A stretch of 64,000 nt of DNA. Origin: Acidaminococcus hominis (GTDB lineage Bacteria; Bacillota; Negativicutes; Acidaminococcales; Acidaminococcaceae). The stretch lies in the NCBI RefSeq assembly GCF_021044795.1, contig NZ_JAJNOP010000008.1; one strand, given 5' to 3'. Of this stretch, positions 33,406 through 42,433 are shown piece after piece. The notes below the pieces were generated by a model. The model saw only the letters and a program-made list of their open reading frames with translations, was not told where the DNA came from and did no database searches. The position numbers were made by a program, and so were the translations under genes. How positions within the stretch are numbered: position 1 is the first letter of the stretch; every line of letters begins with the position of its first letter.

Positions 33406-35049
33406 ATGCCGGAAGCAAACCTGAAAGGCAAAATCTACAAAGAAGTCCTGGTGGTCATAGGACTTCTCCTGACCGCAGAAATCATACTTGGGGTATTCTT
33501 CACCAAGCAATTTGGTACTGCCATGTCCACCATGCTGTATTGGATTGGGGACACCTTTGGCTGGTGGATCAACTTCCTGTCCGTGCTGACGGTTATCTTG
33601 GGTCTGGTACTGATCATCTTCAAATGGGGGGACATCAAGATTGGCGGCATTGATGCCAAACCGGATTTCACCACCTGGCAGTGGTGGTCCATCTCCATCT
33701 GCGGCGGTATCGGCTGCGGCCTGCTGTACTGGGCCATGGGCGAACCCATGTTCCAATTTATGACCCCGCCCCTGGCCATCCATGCTGCCCTGGGCAGCCG
33801 GGATGCGGCCATCTTCGCCGTCAGCCAGGCCATGTTCCACTGGTCCTTCGTCCAGTACTTCATCTATTCCCTGCCTGCTACCGCCTTTGCCCTGCTGTGC
33901 TTCAACTACCAGAAATCCCTGTCCATGGGACCCATGGTAAAGGAAACCGCTGGTAAGGAGCATCGGCACATTACCACCCTGCTGCACATCCTGTGCGGCT
34001 ATGCAGTAGCCTGCGGCGTATCCAACTCCATGGCAGCCGGCCTGATGCAGATTTCCGGCGGCATGAACGCCGTCTTTGGCATTACCCAGGGACCCCTGAT
34101 GTACTTTGTGATTACCGTACTGGTAGCTGCTTTCTTCATCATTTCCTGCCTGACCGGCATCAACAAGGGTCTGACCTACGTATCTTCTGCCTGCATGTTC
34201 TGCTTCTTCGGCCTGATGATCTACGTGGTGGTCACCGGCAACTCTGAATTCATCGGCAAGATCGGCACCGAAGCCATGGGCCAGATTATGGACAACTTCT
34301 GGGGCAAGATCATGATCAACAACACCCTGGTTCCCCAGGACCAATGGCCTAACGAATGGCCCATCACCTTCTGGAACTCCTTCTTCATCTATGCACCGGT
34401 TATCGGCATGTTCCTGGCCCGGCTGGGCAAGGGCCGTACCGTCCGGGAATTCCTCCTGGTGGAAATTCTGGTTCCGTCCCTGTTCTGCTGTCTGTTCATC
34501 GCCATCTTCGCTGGCCAGAGCATGTACGTACAAACCAGCGGCACCATGGATGTGTGGGCCATGATCCAGCAGGAAGGCATGCAGACCACCCTGTACCAGG
34601 TACTGGGCACCATGCCCGGCGGCAAAGCTGTGCAGCTGGTCTTCCTGATTACCGTGTGCCTGTCCTTCATTACCCTGGCTGACCCCAACACCGCTGCCCT
34701 GGCTACCCTGTGTGTGCACGGCCAGGAAATCGACTCCGAACCCCCCAAGGCTATGAAAATCATCCTGGGTACGGCCATTTCTGCCGTAGCCTACCTGCTG
34801 GTGGTCTCCGGCGGCATGAACGCCGTAAAGGGCCTGCTGAATATTGGCGGTCTGCTCATGACCCTGCCCACCCTGTGGCTGTGCCTGATCATCTTTAGAC
34901 TGGAAACCCCACTGCTGGCCTCCAAGAGCCACCGGATGGCGACCCAGCCGGAAGCCTACCAGGTGGAAGCTCCCGACGGCCGGGTACAGGTGGACGTAAA
35001 AGGCCTGGATGTGGTTATTTACCAGAAAGCCGATGCGGAAAAAGCCTGA
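33406..35049 (+). CDS. BCCT-family transporter 3 (close paralogue of carrier 1)
   Basis: A 547-residue carrier that matches BCCT1 almost throughout, including WWSISICGGIGCGLLYWAMGEPMF and the unusual MDNFWGKI loop. They differ mainly at the N-terminal region and the last 40 residues. The ATG at 33406 is preferred to one at 33400 because AAGGAGG then lies 8 rather than 2 bases upstream. It has its own sigma-54 promoter and terminator. The duplication is recent enough to keep near identity at the DNA level, so it is a possible site for recombination that would delete or invert the 10 kb between. Confidence 0.92.
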   Translation: MPEANLKGKIYKEVLVVIGLLLTAEIILGVFFTKQFGTAMSTMLYWIGDTFGWWINFLSVLTVILGLVLIIFKWGDIKIGGIDAKPDFTTWQWWSISICGGIGCGLLYWAMGEPMFQFMTPPLAIHAALGSRDAAIFAVSQAMFHWSFVQYFIYSLPATAFALLCFNYQKSLSMGPMVKETAGKEHRHITTLLHILCGYAVACGVSNSMAAGLMQISGGMNAVFGITQGPLMYFVITVLVAAFFIISCLTGINKGLTYVSSACMFCFFGLMIYVVVTGNSEFIGKIGTEAMGQIMDNFWGKIMINNTLVPQDQWPNEWPITFWNSFFIYAPVIGMFLARLGKGRTVREFLLVEILVPSLFCCLFIAIFAGQSMYVQTSGTMDVWAMIQQEGMQTTLYQVLGTMPGGKAVQLVFLITVCLSFITLADPNTAALATLCVHGQEIDSEPPKAMKIILGTAISAVAYLLVVSGGMNAVKGLLNIGGLLMTLPTLWLCLIIFRLETPLLASKSHRMATQPEAYQVEAPDGRVQVDVKGLDVVIYQKADAEKA

Positions 35050-35075
35050 GCCGCAGCCTTGTAAAACGAAAAGAA

Positions 35076-35107
35076 AGGTCCTTCCCGCTTGGCGGGGAGG
35101 ACCTTTT
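35076..35107 (+). terminator. Terminator after BCCT gene 3
   Basis: AGGTCCTTCCCGC-TTG-GCGGGGAGGACCT (one G-U), then TTTTT. Confidence 0.9.
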
Positions 35108-35204
35108 TGCGTGCATCGGGACGCAACTCCCTTATTTGGTTACCCTATCACTGTGGACTCCTTAATAAGGGGTACAGTCCAAGCAAAGCGAACCTGGAGG
35201 GTGA

Positions 35205-35380
35205 CGCTGAGCAGCAAGCCGCGAACCACTCTGGCTAGCAGAGAACCGCTCAGGAAGTGTCGCATTTTCCTTTATAGCCCCCTTCAAGCGTGAAGGGGGT
35301 GGCAGCCGAGAGGCTGACGGAAGAAGTTTTCCAGGATTCAGGCGACGATAGAAGTCTAATCAAAACCGCAGTTCTTCATT
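35205..35380. repeat. Rearranged fragments of family 1 repeat
   Basis: On the minus strand 35265-35221 resembles the left end of the family (CTTCC...AGTGGTTCGC). On the plus strand 35278-35332 is a right end (CTTCAAGCGTGAAGG...GACGGAAGAAGTTTT), and a second right-end-like piece (GACGATAGAAGTCTAATC) follows at 35343-35361. This is a scar of repeated insertion or recombination at one spot. Confidence 0.65.
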
Positions 35381-35716
35381 AAAACTTCCTCAGTCATCTC
35401 TGCGAGATGACTGCTCCTTAGTGGTTCGCCGTGCTCCGTTCCCCTTCACCCTGCGGGTTCGGCTCACGGACGGCTATCACATGGCTCACATAAACCAAGA
35501 GTCCCTTTGCAAATTTGCCGGACTCTTGGATGTGAGCGCAACGCTTTGCCGGGCCGGTCTTAGGCCTATACGAGTCATGTGCAAAACGGGTATAGGAAAA
35601 GAAATCATAGTACGTGGATGATTGCAATCTCTCTTTTTATCACATGACCAGTAGTGGATAGGAACGCTTCCTTCAAGCGTGAAGGAAGTGGCGCCGAAGG
35701 TGACGATAGAAGTTTT
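35381..35716 (+). repeat. Long structured intergenic repeat, family 1, copy B
   Basis: 336 bp from AAAACTTCCTCAGTCATC to GACGATAGAAGTTTT. The central hairpin (35484-35537) is GCTCACAT, AAA, CCAAGAGTCC, a loop, GGACTCTTGG, ATGTGAGC. Shared modules follow: GCGCAACGCTT, GGCCGGTCTTAGGCC, AAACGGGTAT, TGACCAGTAGTGG and a CTTCAAGCGTGAAG stem. It contains no coding frame with a ribosome site. Confidence 0.8.
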
Positions 35717-35810
35717 ATCAAAGCCGAACCGAATGGTATGAACCCTAACAACCATGTGGGGCTCCCAAAAATTCAACTTAGATGCATCAGCATTTGACAA
35801 TTCACCTTAC

Positions 35811-35930
35811 AAAACTTCCTCAGTCATCCCTATAGGATGACAGCCCCTTCACGCTTGAAGGGGCCGGTCTTAGGCCTATACGAGTCATGTGTAGAACGGG
35901 TATTGAAAAAGCAACATAGTTCGTAAATAT
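35811..35930 (+). repeat. Family 1 repeat, internally deleted copy D
   Basis: It starts AAAACTTCCTCAGTCATCCC and jumps through a CTTCACGCTTGAAG stem directly to GGGCCGGTCTTAGGCCTATA and AACGGGTATTG. It therefore lacks the central hairpin of the full copies. Confidence 0.7.
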
Positions 35931-35946
35931 CTGCACCTACGGACGC

Positions 35947-35988
35947 AAAAAGGCCCGATGGGGAAAGAGGGGGCTTTCCCATCGGGTC
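35947..35988 (-). terminator. Terminator after the iron alcohol dehydrogenase gene
   Basis: On the minus strand GACCCGATGGG pairs with CCCATCGGGCC, followed by TTTTT. Confidence 0.85.
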
Positions 35989-36040
35989 AATTTGCTTAGA
36001 AGGGTTTCTATGAAGTTTCTGCTAGGAGTGATACGTTACG

Positions 36041-37225
36041 TTACATTGCCATCTTGTAGATTTCAGCGGCAATTTCCGGAGTCAGTTTCACGAAGTTGCC
36101 GTGGTTGGGAGCACCGTGGAACATGCTTTCCACCATCTTAGGAATGTCTTCTTCCTTGCCGCCCAGTTCGCTGATATGGGTAGGCATGCCCATTTCCTTC
36201 ACGAAGTCTTGGAATGCTTTGATGCCTTCCATAGCGGTGATTTCAGGATGTTCGAAGTCCATCTGGCAGCCCCATACCCGGGTTGCATATTTGGCAAACA
36301 GGGTGGGTCCCTGGGTCTTCATGGCATATTGCATCCAGTAGGGGAACAGCAGGGCCAGGCCGGCGCCGTGGGAAGCTCCGTAGAGGATGCCGATTTCGTT
36401 GTCCATATGGTGGGTGCCCCAGTCTTGGGCGCGGCCTACACCGGTGGAGTTGTTCTGGGCAACCATGGCAGCCCACATAATGTTGGCACGGGCATCGTAG
36501 TTCATGGGATCTTTCATAACCCGGCGGGCTTCTTTGATCATGGTCAGCATAACAGCTTCCAGCAGACGGTCGGTGAGTTCATTCTCTTTGGTGTGGGAGA
36601 AGTACCGTTCCATGCAGTGGGCCATAATATCGGAGATGCCGCTGGCCGTTTGGTACGGAGGCAGGGTCATCATCAGTTCAGGGTTCATAATGGCAAACAG
36701 CGGACGCAGGATGTCGCCGTCAGCGCAGCGTTTGTAATGGTGGCCGTCTTCGGTATCCATGGTTACTACGGAGTCCGTAGAGCCTTCAGAACCGGAAGCA
36801 GCGATGGTTACTACGCAGCCAACCGGCAGAGCTTCCGTAACCGGGCCCTTCTTGCCGCAGTAGAAATCCCAGAAGTCGCCGTCATATACAACACCCAGGG
36901 CAATGCCTTTGGCAGAGTCCATAACGGAGCCGCCGCCTACAGCCAAGATGAAGTCTACGCCTTCTTTTTTGGCCAGTTCAATGCCTTTGTAAATCAGGTC
37001 GGTGTGGGGGCTGGCCTTTACGCCGCCCAGTTCAACATGTCCGATCCCCTGAGCGTCCAAAGACTTTTTTACCCGATCCAGCAGGCCGGAACGCACTGCG
37101 CTGCCGCCGCCGTAATGGATCAAAACCTTATGGCCATTGTACTTCTTTACATATTCGCCGGTTTCATTTTCGGTGCCCTTGCCGAATACAAAATACGTGG
37201 GGCTGTAAAAAGTAAAGTTATCCAT
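36041..37225 (-). CDS. Iron-containing alcohol dehydrogenase (butanol-dehydrogenase type)
   Basis: A 394-residue group III alcohol dehydrogenase reducing an aldehyde with NAD(P)H. It begins MDNFTFYSPTYFVFGKGTE, typical of the BdhA/YqhD branch. The nucleotide-binding GGGSVMDSAK motif is near residue 100. The iron ligands fall in SGISDIMAHCMERY (Asp, His) and HHMDNEIGILYGASHGAGLAL (two His). The start at 37225 lies 9 bases after AGGAGG; a longer frame to 37252 lacks a ribosome site. A TATAAT on the minus strand near 37285 may be its -10. It could serve redox disposal or an aldehyde from nearby catabolism. Confidence 0.92.
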   Translation of the reverse strand: MDNFTFYSPTYFVFGKGTENETGEYVKKYNGHKVLIHYGGGSAVRSGLLDRVKKSLDAQGIGHVELGGVKASPHTDLIYKGIELAKKEGVDFILAVGGGSVMDSAKGIALGVVYDGDFWDFYCGKKGPVTEALPVGCVVTIAASGSEGSTDSVVTMDTEDGHHYKRCADGDILRPLFAIMNPELMMTLPPYQTASGISDIMAHCMERYFSHTKENELTDRLLEAVMLTMIKEARRVMKDPMNYDARANIMWAAMVAQNNSTGVGRAQDWGTHHMDNEIGILYGASHGAGLALLFPYWMQYAMKTQGPTLFAKYATRVWGCQMDFEHPEITAMEGIKAFQDFVKEMGMPTHISELGGKEEDIPKMVESMFHGAPNHGNFVKLTPEIAAEIYKMAM

Positions 37226-37453
37226 CTGTAATACCCTCCTGTTTTTTTCCACAATTTCCGTGGCTTGTTGACTATGCCTTTATTATAGCGGGATACCCCC
37301 TGTAAGTATGTGCAAGTCCTCGCTGTTTTTTTGCCGATTCTCGCTTTCTGAACGGCCAAAAAGATGAGAATAGGCACAGGAACGGAGGAAGAAAGCAAAG
37401 TGCAAAAAACGCAAAAAAGCTACAATAAGGAAGACAGAAAGGGGCGGCGAGTT

Positions 37454-38389
37454 ATGGACAACCTAATGAAAGAATATTACCAGCAGAGAACCCGCGCCAT
37501 CCGGCAAAGTTCCCCCAAGGAGTGGGAAGCCTTTCTCCTGGACTGGCAGCAAAAGGCTAGGGAGCAGGAGAATCAGGGGGTATGGCTGGAGGTTTCCCAT
37601 GAGCTGGGTTTGTTCTATCGCAGCCTGGGACAATACGACAAATCCATTGAAGTTTTTGCGCAGGTGGGACAGTGCATCGGCAGCCGCTTTGGCAAAAACG
37701 GTCCGGAGTATGCAGCGCTTCTGAACAACCTGGCAGGGACCCATCGCCTGGCCGGGAATAAAAAGTATGCCATCCGGCTGTTCCAGGATGCCTTAGCCAT
37801 TTACCAGGCCCAGCGGCAGACCAATACCTCAGCCTGCGCCAGCATTTACGGGAATCTTTCCCAGACGGAGCAGGAACTGGGGGAATGGGAGCAGGCGGCT
37901 GAATACCTGGAAAAATGCCTCCAGTATCTGCGACTGTCCGGTCGGGTGGAGGAACTGGGGCCCGGGTACCACAACCTGGCCTTGCTGTACCGGAAGGCCG
38001 GCCAGCCGGAAAAGACCCAGGCTTGCATTGACAAGGCCCTGGCCGAATTCCAGGCCCACAGCGGGGAGGAGATTTCCCACTATGCAGAGGCCCTGAACGG
38101 CTTAGGGGGGCTTTTGTACGAAACCCACCAGTATGAACGGGCGGCCCAGGTCTACGAACAGGCCGCCGAGTACATTGCCCGGTTCTACGGCAAGAACCAT
38201 GAATACGCAGTGAATCGCCAGCATCAGGCCTGGGCCCTGCGGGGCATGGGAAATTTACAAAAAGCTTACCAAGCTCTTTGGGAAGCGGAGACAATTTGTG
38301 CTAAACTATATGGGTCGCAAAATGAACGGGTTCGGGCCGTCCAGGATGAGCTGCGCCAGCTTAGCCGCATGATTGCCAAAACCAGCTGA
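37454..38389 (+). CDS. TPR-repeat protein
   Basis: A 311-residue protein made mostly of tetratricopeptide repeats from about residue 50 to 290. Repeats such as LGLFYRSLGQYDKSIEVFAQ, LLNNLAGTHRLAGNKKYAIR and YHNLALLYRKAGQPEKTQ have the helix-pair pattern with conserved Gly, Ala and Tyr positions. There is no signal peptide or membrane span, so it is a cytoplasmic scaffold of unknown partner. The ATG at 37454 is the most likely start; longer in-frame starts reach back to 37364 with no ribosome site. It ends just before the MATE gene, so the two are probably co-transcribed. Confidence 0.8.
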   Translation: MDNLMKEYYQQRTRAIRQSSPKEWEAFLLDWQQKAREQENQGVWLEVSHELGLFYRSLGQYDKSIEVFAQVGQCIGSRFGKNGPEYAALLNNLAGTHRLAGNKKYAIRLFQDALAIYQAQRQTNTSACASIYGNLSQTEQELGEWEQAAEYLEKCLQYLRLSGRVEELGPGYHNLALLYRKAGQPEKTQACIDKALAEFQAHSGEEISHYAEALNGLGGLLYETHQYERAAQVYEQAAEYIARFYGKNHEYAVNRQHQAWALRGMGNLQKAYQALWEAETICAKLYGSQNERVRAVQDELRQLSRMIAKTS

Positions 38390-38407
38390 ATAAAAGGAGT
38401 GAGTAAG

Positions 38408-39790
38408 TTGTCCAAACAGACCATGGATATGACCCAGGGACCCTTGGTAGGGAAAATCCTGCGCTTTAGTCTGCCGTTAATGGTAACCAATCTATTGCAG
38501 ATGCTGTTTAACGCAGCAGATGTGGTGGTGGTAGGGCAGTTTGCCGGGTACGACAGCCTGGCCGCCGTAGGGAGCACCTCGTCCATCATTTATCTGTTTA
38601 CCAACCTGCTCATCGGTCTGGGCGTGGGCATCAACGTGCTCATTGCCAACTTTGTAGGGGCCGGCAACCGGCAGAAGGATATTTTCCTGACCCTGCACAC
38701 GGCCATTACCGTAGGCGCCGTAGGCGGCGTGGTGCTGGGGGCCCTGGGCTTTGTTCTGACCCCCTGGATCCTCCGGCTGGTATCCACCCCGGCGGATATT
38801 TTTGCCAAGACGGTGCTGTACCTGCGGATTTATTTCCTGGGTTCCGTCTTTGTGATGCTGTATAATTATGGTACCGCAGTGCTGCGGGCCATTGGGGATA
38901 CCCGCCGGCCCCTTATTTTCCTCCTGATCAGCGGTCTGACCAACGTGGTGCTGAACCTGTACTTCGTTATCGGGCTGGGCTGGGACGTGGCCGGGGTAGG
39001 GGTGGCCACCGTAATCAGCCAGCTGCTCAGCGCCTTTTTGGTGCTGCGCTGCCTGTCCCGGGAAAAGGGTGCCTGGCGTTACCACTGGAAATGCTTCTTT
39101 GTACACCGGCAAAGCCTGTATGAAATCTGCCGGATCGGCATTCCCGCCGGCATCCAGGCCTGCCTGTTCAGCCTGTCCAACGTAGCCATTCAGGGCGCCA
39201 TCAACGCCTACGGCAGCATCATCGTGGCTGCCAACAGCGCCGCCGCCAATATCGAAAATTTCCTGTACATTGCCATCAATTCCTTCCACCAGGCGTCCAT
39301 GACCTTTATCAGCCAGAACCTGGGGGCGGGAAAATGGGCCCGGGTGAAGAAAGTGGCAGCCACCTGCCTGACTCTGGCCTTCTTCCTGGGGCTGTTTGAG
39401 GGCCTCTGCATGCTGTTGTGGAGCCCCCAGCTGATGGAACTGTTTAACGGCAATCCCCAGGTCATTGCCGCCGGCACCGTGCGCCTCCACTGGGTGGGCG
39501 CCCTGTACGTCATCTTTGGCTGTGCCGACGTATTGGTGGGCAGCATCCGGGGCTTTGGCATCACCATGGGCCCCATGCTCATCAACCTGCTGGGCACCTG
39601 CCTGTTTCGGCTGGTATGGATTTGGTATATCAAGGCCCCGGCAGTCCCTGTAGAAATGGTGTACCTGTCCTATCCCATTTCCTGGGTCCTGATTCTCATA
39701 GCCCTGTCGTTCTACTGGGTCTATGTGTACCGTCATTATGCCTCCCGGCATAACAACCAAGTAAAGAAATTAGCCGCAGAAAACGGCTGA
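38408..39790 (+). CDS. MATE-family efflux transporter
   Basis: A 460-residue membrane protein with about 12 spans, of the multidrug and toxin extrusion family (cation-coupled drug exporter). The start region MTQGPLVGKILRFSLPLMVTNLLQMLFNAADVVVVGQF is diagnostic of the NorM/DinF-like group. A TTG at 38408 is preferred as start, 8 bases after AGGAG; a GTG at 38399 would overlap the ribosome site itself. It follows the TPR gene by 18 bases. The substrate is unknown. Confidence 0.92.
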   Translation: MSKQTMDMTQGPLVGKILRFSLPLMVTNLLQMLFNAADVVVVGQFAGYDSLAAVGSTSSIIYLFTNLLIGLGVGINVLIANFVGAGNRQKDIFLTLHTAITVGAVGGVVLGALGFVLTPWILRLVSTPADIFAKTVLYLRIYFLGSVFVMLYNYGTAVLRAIGDTRRPLIFLLISGLTNVVLNLYFVIGLGWDVAGVGVATVISQLLSAFLVLRCLSREKGAWRYHWKCFFVHRQSLYEICRIGIPAGIQACLFSLSNVAIQGAINAYGSIIVAANSAAANIENFLYIAINSFHQASMTFISQNLGAGKWARVKKVAATCLTLAFFLGLFEGLCMLLWSPQLMELFNGNPQVIAAGTVRLHWVGALYVIFGCADVLVGSIRGFGITMGPMLINLLGTCLFRLVWIWYIKAPAVPVEMVYLSYPISWVLILIALSFYWVYVYRHYASRHNNQVKKLAAENG

Positions 39791-39897
39791 ACCTAGTATG
39801 CATTGTTTGCGGAGTCTGCCGCTCAGGCAGATTCCTGTTTTGCCCGTTTTGGCGGTGGGGAGCCGCCATCCGAAGAACTTTCAGAGGGGGGAGCGCG

Positions 39898-41217
39898 GTG
39901 AACGGCAAGATAACGTTGCAGCATACCTTAAAACAGCAGCTGAATGTCCACCTGGTGCAGCAGATGCATCTCTTGCAGCTGAGCAGTATGGATTTGACCA
40001 ATTTTGTTGCCCAGGCTGTAGAAGCCAATCCGGTGCTGGACTTTCCCTGGACCGAGGAAGAAGCCCGGTCCTACCGTCCTGCCTATCAGGGGGACACGGA
40101 CGAGAATGAGGATATGCCCGACCCGGTGGAAAACGCCAAAAAGCAGGACTATACCCTGCAGCAATATTTGGAAGTCCAATTGGGCTGCCAAAAGCTGGAC
40201 GAAACCCAGCGGCGGCTGACCCGGTACATTGCCGGAACCCTGGATGCCCGGGGCTATTGGACGGAAAATTCCCTGGATACGGCCAAGGCCTTCGGGGTTA
40301 CCGAAGACCAGGTGTGGCAGGCCCTGGAAAAAATCCAAAGCCTGGAGCCTGCCGGGGTGGGGGCCCAGAATTTCCAGGAATGTCTTTTGCTCCAGCTTTG
40401 CCAGCAGGATGGGGATACCTGCCTGGCCAAACGCATTGTCAAGGAAGGCCTGGAGCAGCTGGCCGGCAATCAGATTCCGGCCCTGGCCAGCCAGTTCCAT
40501 ACCACCAAGCAGAAAATCCTGGCCGCCCGGGACCAGATTCTGAAGCTGAACCCTAAGCCCGGCGCCGGCTTTGCCTCGGGCAGTCCCGTGCTGTACCAGC
40601 GGGAAGACGCCTTTGTGGAAGCTACGGAGAAGGGCCTGAAACTCACGGTTTACGACAATTGGGGCGGCAAGTTCACCCTGAACCAGGAATACGTCCAGCT
40701 GTCTAAAACTACTACAAATAACCAGGTAAAGGACTACCTGAAAGAGCAGCTGGGCAAGGCCCGGCAGCTCCAGCAGCTCCTGGCCGAGCGGCACCATACC
40801 CTGGTACTGGTGTTCCACGCCCTGGTGACCCACCAGGAACCCTTTTTCCGGGAAGGCCCAGGACACCGGCAGCCGCTGAAGCTGGCGGACCTGGCAGAAG
40901 AAACGGGCATGAGCATTTCCACCATCAGCCGGGCTCTGAGCCACAAGTACATTGCCTGCAAATGGGGCTCCTTTCCGGCGGACTCCTTCTTGGTGAATGC
41001 AGGGACTACGGAAACCCAGCAGGTCATCACCGATGAGAAGTTCGAGCACCTGATTCGGTCCATCATTGACGCCGAAGACAAGAAACATCCCCTTAGCGAT
41101 CAGGGCATCTGCCAAAAACTGGAAGAGCAGGGCATCAAGGCCGCCCGGCGGACGGTGAACAAGTACCGGACAAAAATGGGAATTGGCGATAAGTCTGCAC
41201 GGAAAAAATGGGAATAA
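39898..41217 (+). CDS. rpoN: RNA polymerase sigma-54 factor
   Basis: A 439-residue sigma-54. The Gln/Leu-rich activator-contact region I is at the start (LKQQLNVHLVQQMHLLQLSS). An acidic linker follows. The core-binding region contains SLEPAGVGAQNFQECLLLQL. The C-terminal RpoN box reads ARRTVNKYR and recognises the -24 element. The start is GTG at 39898, preceded by GGGGGGAGCGC. It would transcribe the four -24/-12 promoters found at 18.9, 23.2, 31.0 and 33.3 kb. It lies 110 bases after the MATE gene. Confidence 0.96.
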   Translation: MNGKITLQHTLKQQLNVHLVQQMHLLQLSSMDLTNFVAQAVEANPVLDFPWTEEEARSYRPAYQGDTDENEDMPDPVENAKKQDYTLQQYLEVQLGCQKLDETQRRLTRYIAGTLDARGYWTENSLDTAKAFGVTEDQVWQALEKIQSLEPAGVGAQNFQECLLLQLCQQDGDTCLAKRIVKEGLEQLAGNQIPALASQFHTTKQKILAARDQILKLNPKPGAGFASGSPVLYQREDAFVEATEKGLKLTVYDNWGGKFTLNQEYVQLSKTTTNNQVKDYLKEQLGKARQLQQLLAERHHTLVLVFHALVTHQEPFFREGPGHRQPLKLADLAEETGMSISTISRALSHKYIACKWGSFPADSFLVNAGTTETQQVITDEKFEHLIRSIIDAEDKKHPLSDQGICQKLEEQGIKAARRTVNKYRTKMGIGDKSARKKWE

Positions 41218-41231
41218 GACAGGATAAAAAC

Positions 41232-41283
41232 AGGCTGTGAACCCTGCGCTGGCAGGACTCACAGCCTATTTCTATTCTATTTT
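41232..41283 (+). terminator. Terminator after rpoN
   Basis: AGGCTGTGA and TCACAGCCT close a stem with an inner CCTGC/GCAGG helix, followed by T-rich sequence. Confidence 0.75.
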
Positions 41284-41297
41284 TCAGGAGGGGATAG

Positions 41298-42185
41298 TTA
41301 TTTCTTTTGCAGGTTTTCCAGAACGGGATCAATGATTTGTTCCCATTGGGTGGGAGCCTTGTCAATGAACATTTCCGCAAAGTTGAAGTCCACCAGGGAT
41401 TCGTGCACGGCCTTGGAAGCTTCCGTCATCCGGGGAACAATGCCCGCATCTTCCAGCAGGGCAATGGAGCCCTTCAGTTCGGCGGCCCGCCGTTTGGCAT
41501 GGACGCCGGTGCCGGTCACCAGCCGGTTCAGGTGGGATTCGAAAGAAGTGCCGTCCATGGACTTGCCAATGGAGGCCACCACTTCGTCCGCTACCCCGTA
41601 GGCATGGGCCCCTTCCAGCATTTCAATCATCAGGCTGGCAATGCCCTTCATGAAGATGGAGCGCACCAGTTTGATGGCAGAAGCGGAACCGGCCACTTCC
41701 CCTGCCAGGGTAATGTCCATATGGTAGGGGGCCATGGTTTCCTTGAAGGCAGCAGCCCCGTTGCCACTGGCCGTAATGGGCACCTGGTGTTTCTTTTTAG
41801 GCAGGGAACCCAGCATGGCGGCATCGGTAAAGAGAACGCCGGTGGCTTTGATTTCTTCCCAGATGGTCTTTTTGATGGCCGGGGTGGAAGCGGATACGTC
41901 CACATAATGCTGGCCAGGTTTCAGAACTCCTTTGATTTCTTCGCAAACCCCCAGAGTAAAGGAAGAAGGCACCGCTGCAAAAATCACGTCCGCCCATTGG
42001 GCAATGGCCGTGGAGCTGTCCACCAGTTCTACATGGGCTTCTTCTGCACGCTTGTGCACCAACTTGCCCATCATTGGGTCATTCTGCAGAGCGTCATGGG
42101 CCTTGATCCCGTGGAGCCCTTCCCCATACAGCCCTAACGCAATGTTGTACGCTGCTTCACCAAAGCCAATAAATCCTACGTTCAT
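41298..42185 (-). CDS. NAD(P)-dependent dehydrogenase of the beta-hydroxyacid family
   Basis: A 295-residue protein. The N-terminal cofactor loop is NVGFIGFGEAAYNIALGL. The C-terminal helical domain contains AIKLVRSIFMKGIAS with the conserved catalytic lysine, followed by a DUF1932-like region. The family includes 3-hydroxyisobutyrate and 6-phosphogluconate dehydrogenases and relatives acting on tartronate semialdehyde or branched hydroxyacids. The start follows a TAAGGAGG site. It is separated from the amidohydrolase gene by a terminator but lies on the same strand and probably works in the same catabolic block. Confidence 0.85.
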   Translation of the reverse strand: MNVGFIGFGEAAYNIALGLYGEGLHGIKAHDALQNDPMMGKLVHKRAEEAHVELVDSSTAIAQWADVIFAAVPSSFTLGVCEEIKGVLKPGQHYVDVSASTPAIKKTIWEEIKATGVLFTDAAMLGSLPKKKHQVPITASGNGAAAFKETMAPYHMDITLAGEVAGSASAIKLVRSIFMKGIASLMIEMLEGAHAYGVADEVVASIGKSMDGTSFESHLNRLVTGTGVHAKRRAAELKGSIALLEDAGIVPRMTEASKAVHESLVDFNFAEMFIDKAPTQWEQIIDPVLENLQKK

Positions 42186-42341
42186 CGTTTTGCCTCCTTA
42201 TAAATGGAATAAAGTCGTTATTCGTAATTTTCAGTATCTTCGTTAACTTTATTCTACCGTATATAAAGAACAAAGGGAAACAGTTATAAATTGAACTGGC
42301 AACAAAAATAATTTGTCATTAATGGTTTCCCTTTCCTGCAT

Positions 42342-42390
42342 AAAAAACTCCAGCAGGCCTATCGGGGGGATAGGACTGCCGGAGTTTTTT
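42342..42390. terminator. Bidirectional terminator between amidohydrolase and dehydrogenase genes
   Basis: AAAAACTCCAGCAGGCCTATCG pairs with its partner ending GGAGTTTTTT. U-runs occur in both directions. The gap 42186-42433 holds nothing else recognisable. Confidence 0.85.
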
Positions 42391-42433
42391 CTTCTATGCA
42401 AAGGAGTGAAACTAATGAAATTAACGAAAGGAA

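Noticed and set aside
32980..34932. 650-codon frame antisense to BCCT gene 3, with a similar one at 23444-24943 opposite BCCT gene 1
   Set aside because: The pair is similar only because the sense genes are paralogues. There are no start signals or domains, and the sense strand encodes a clear 12-span carrier.
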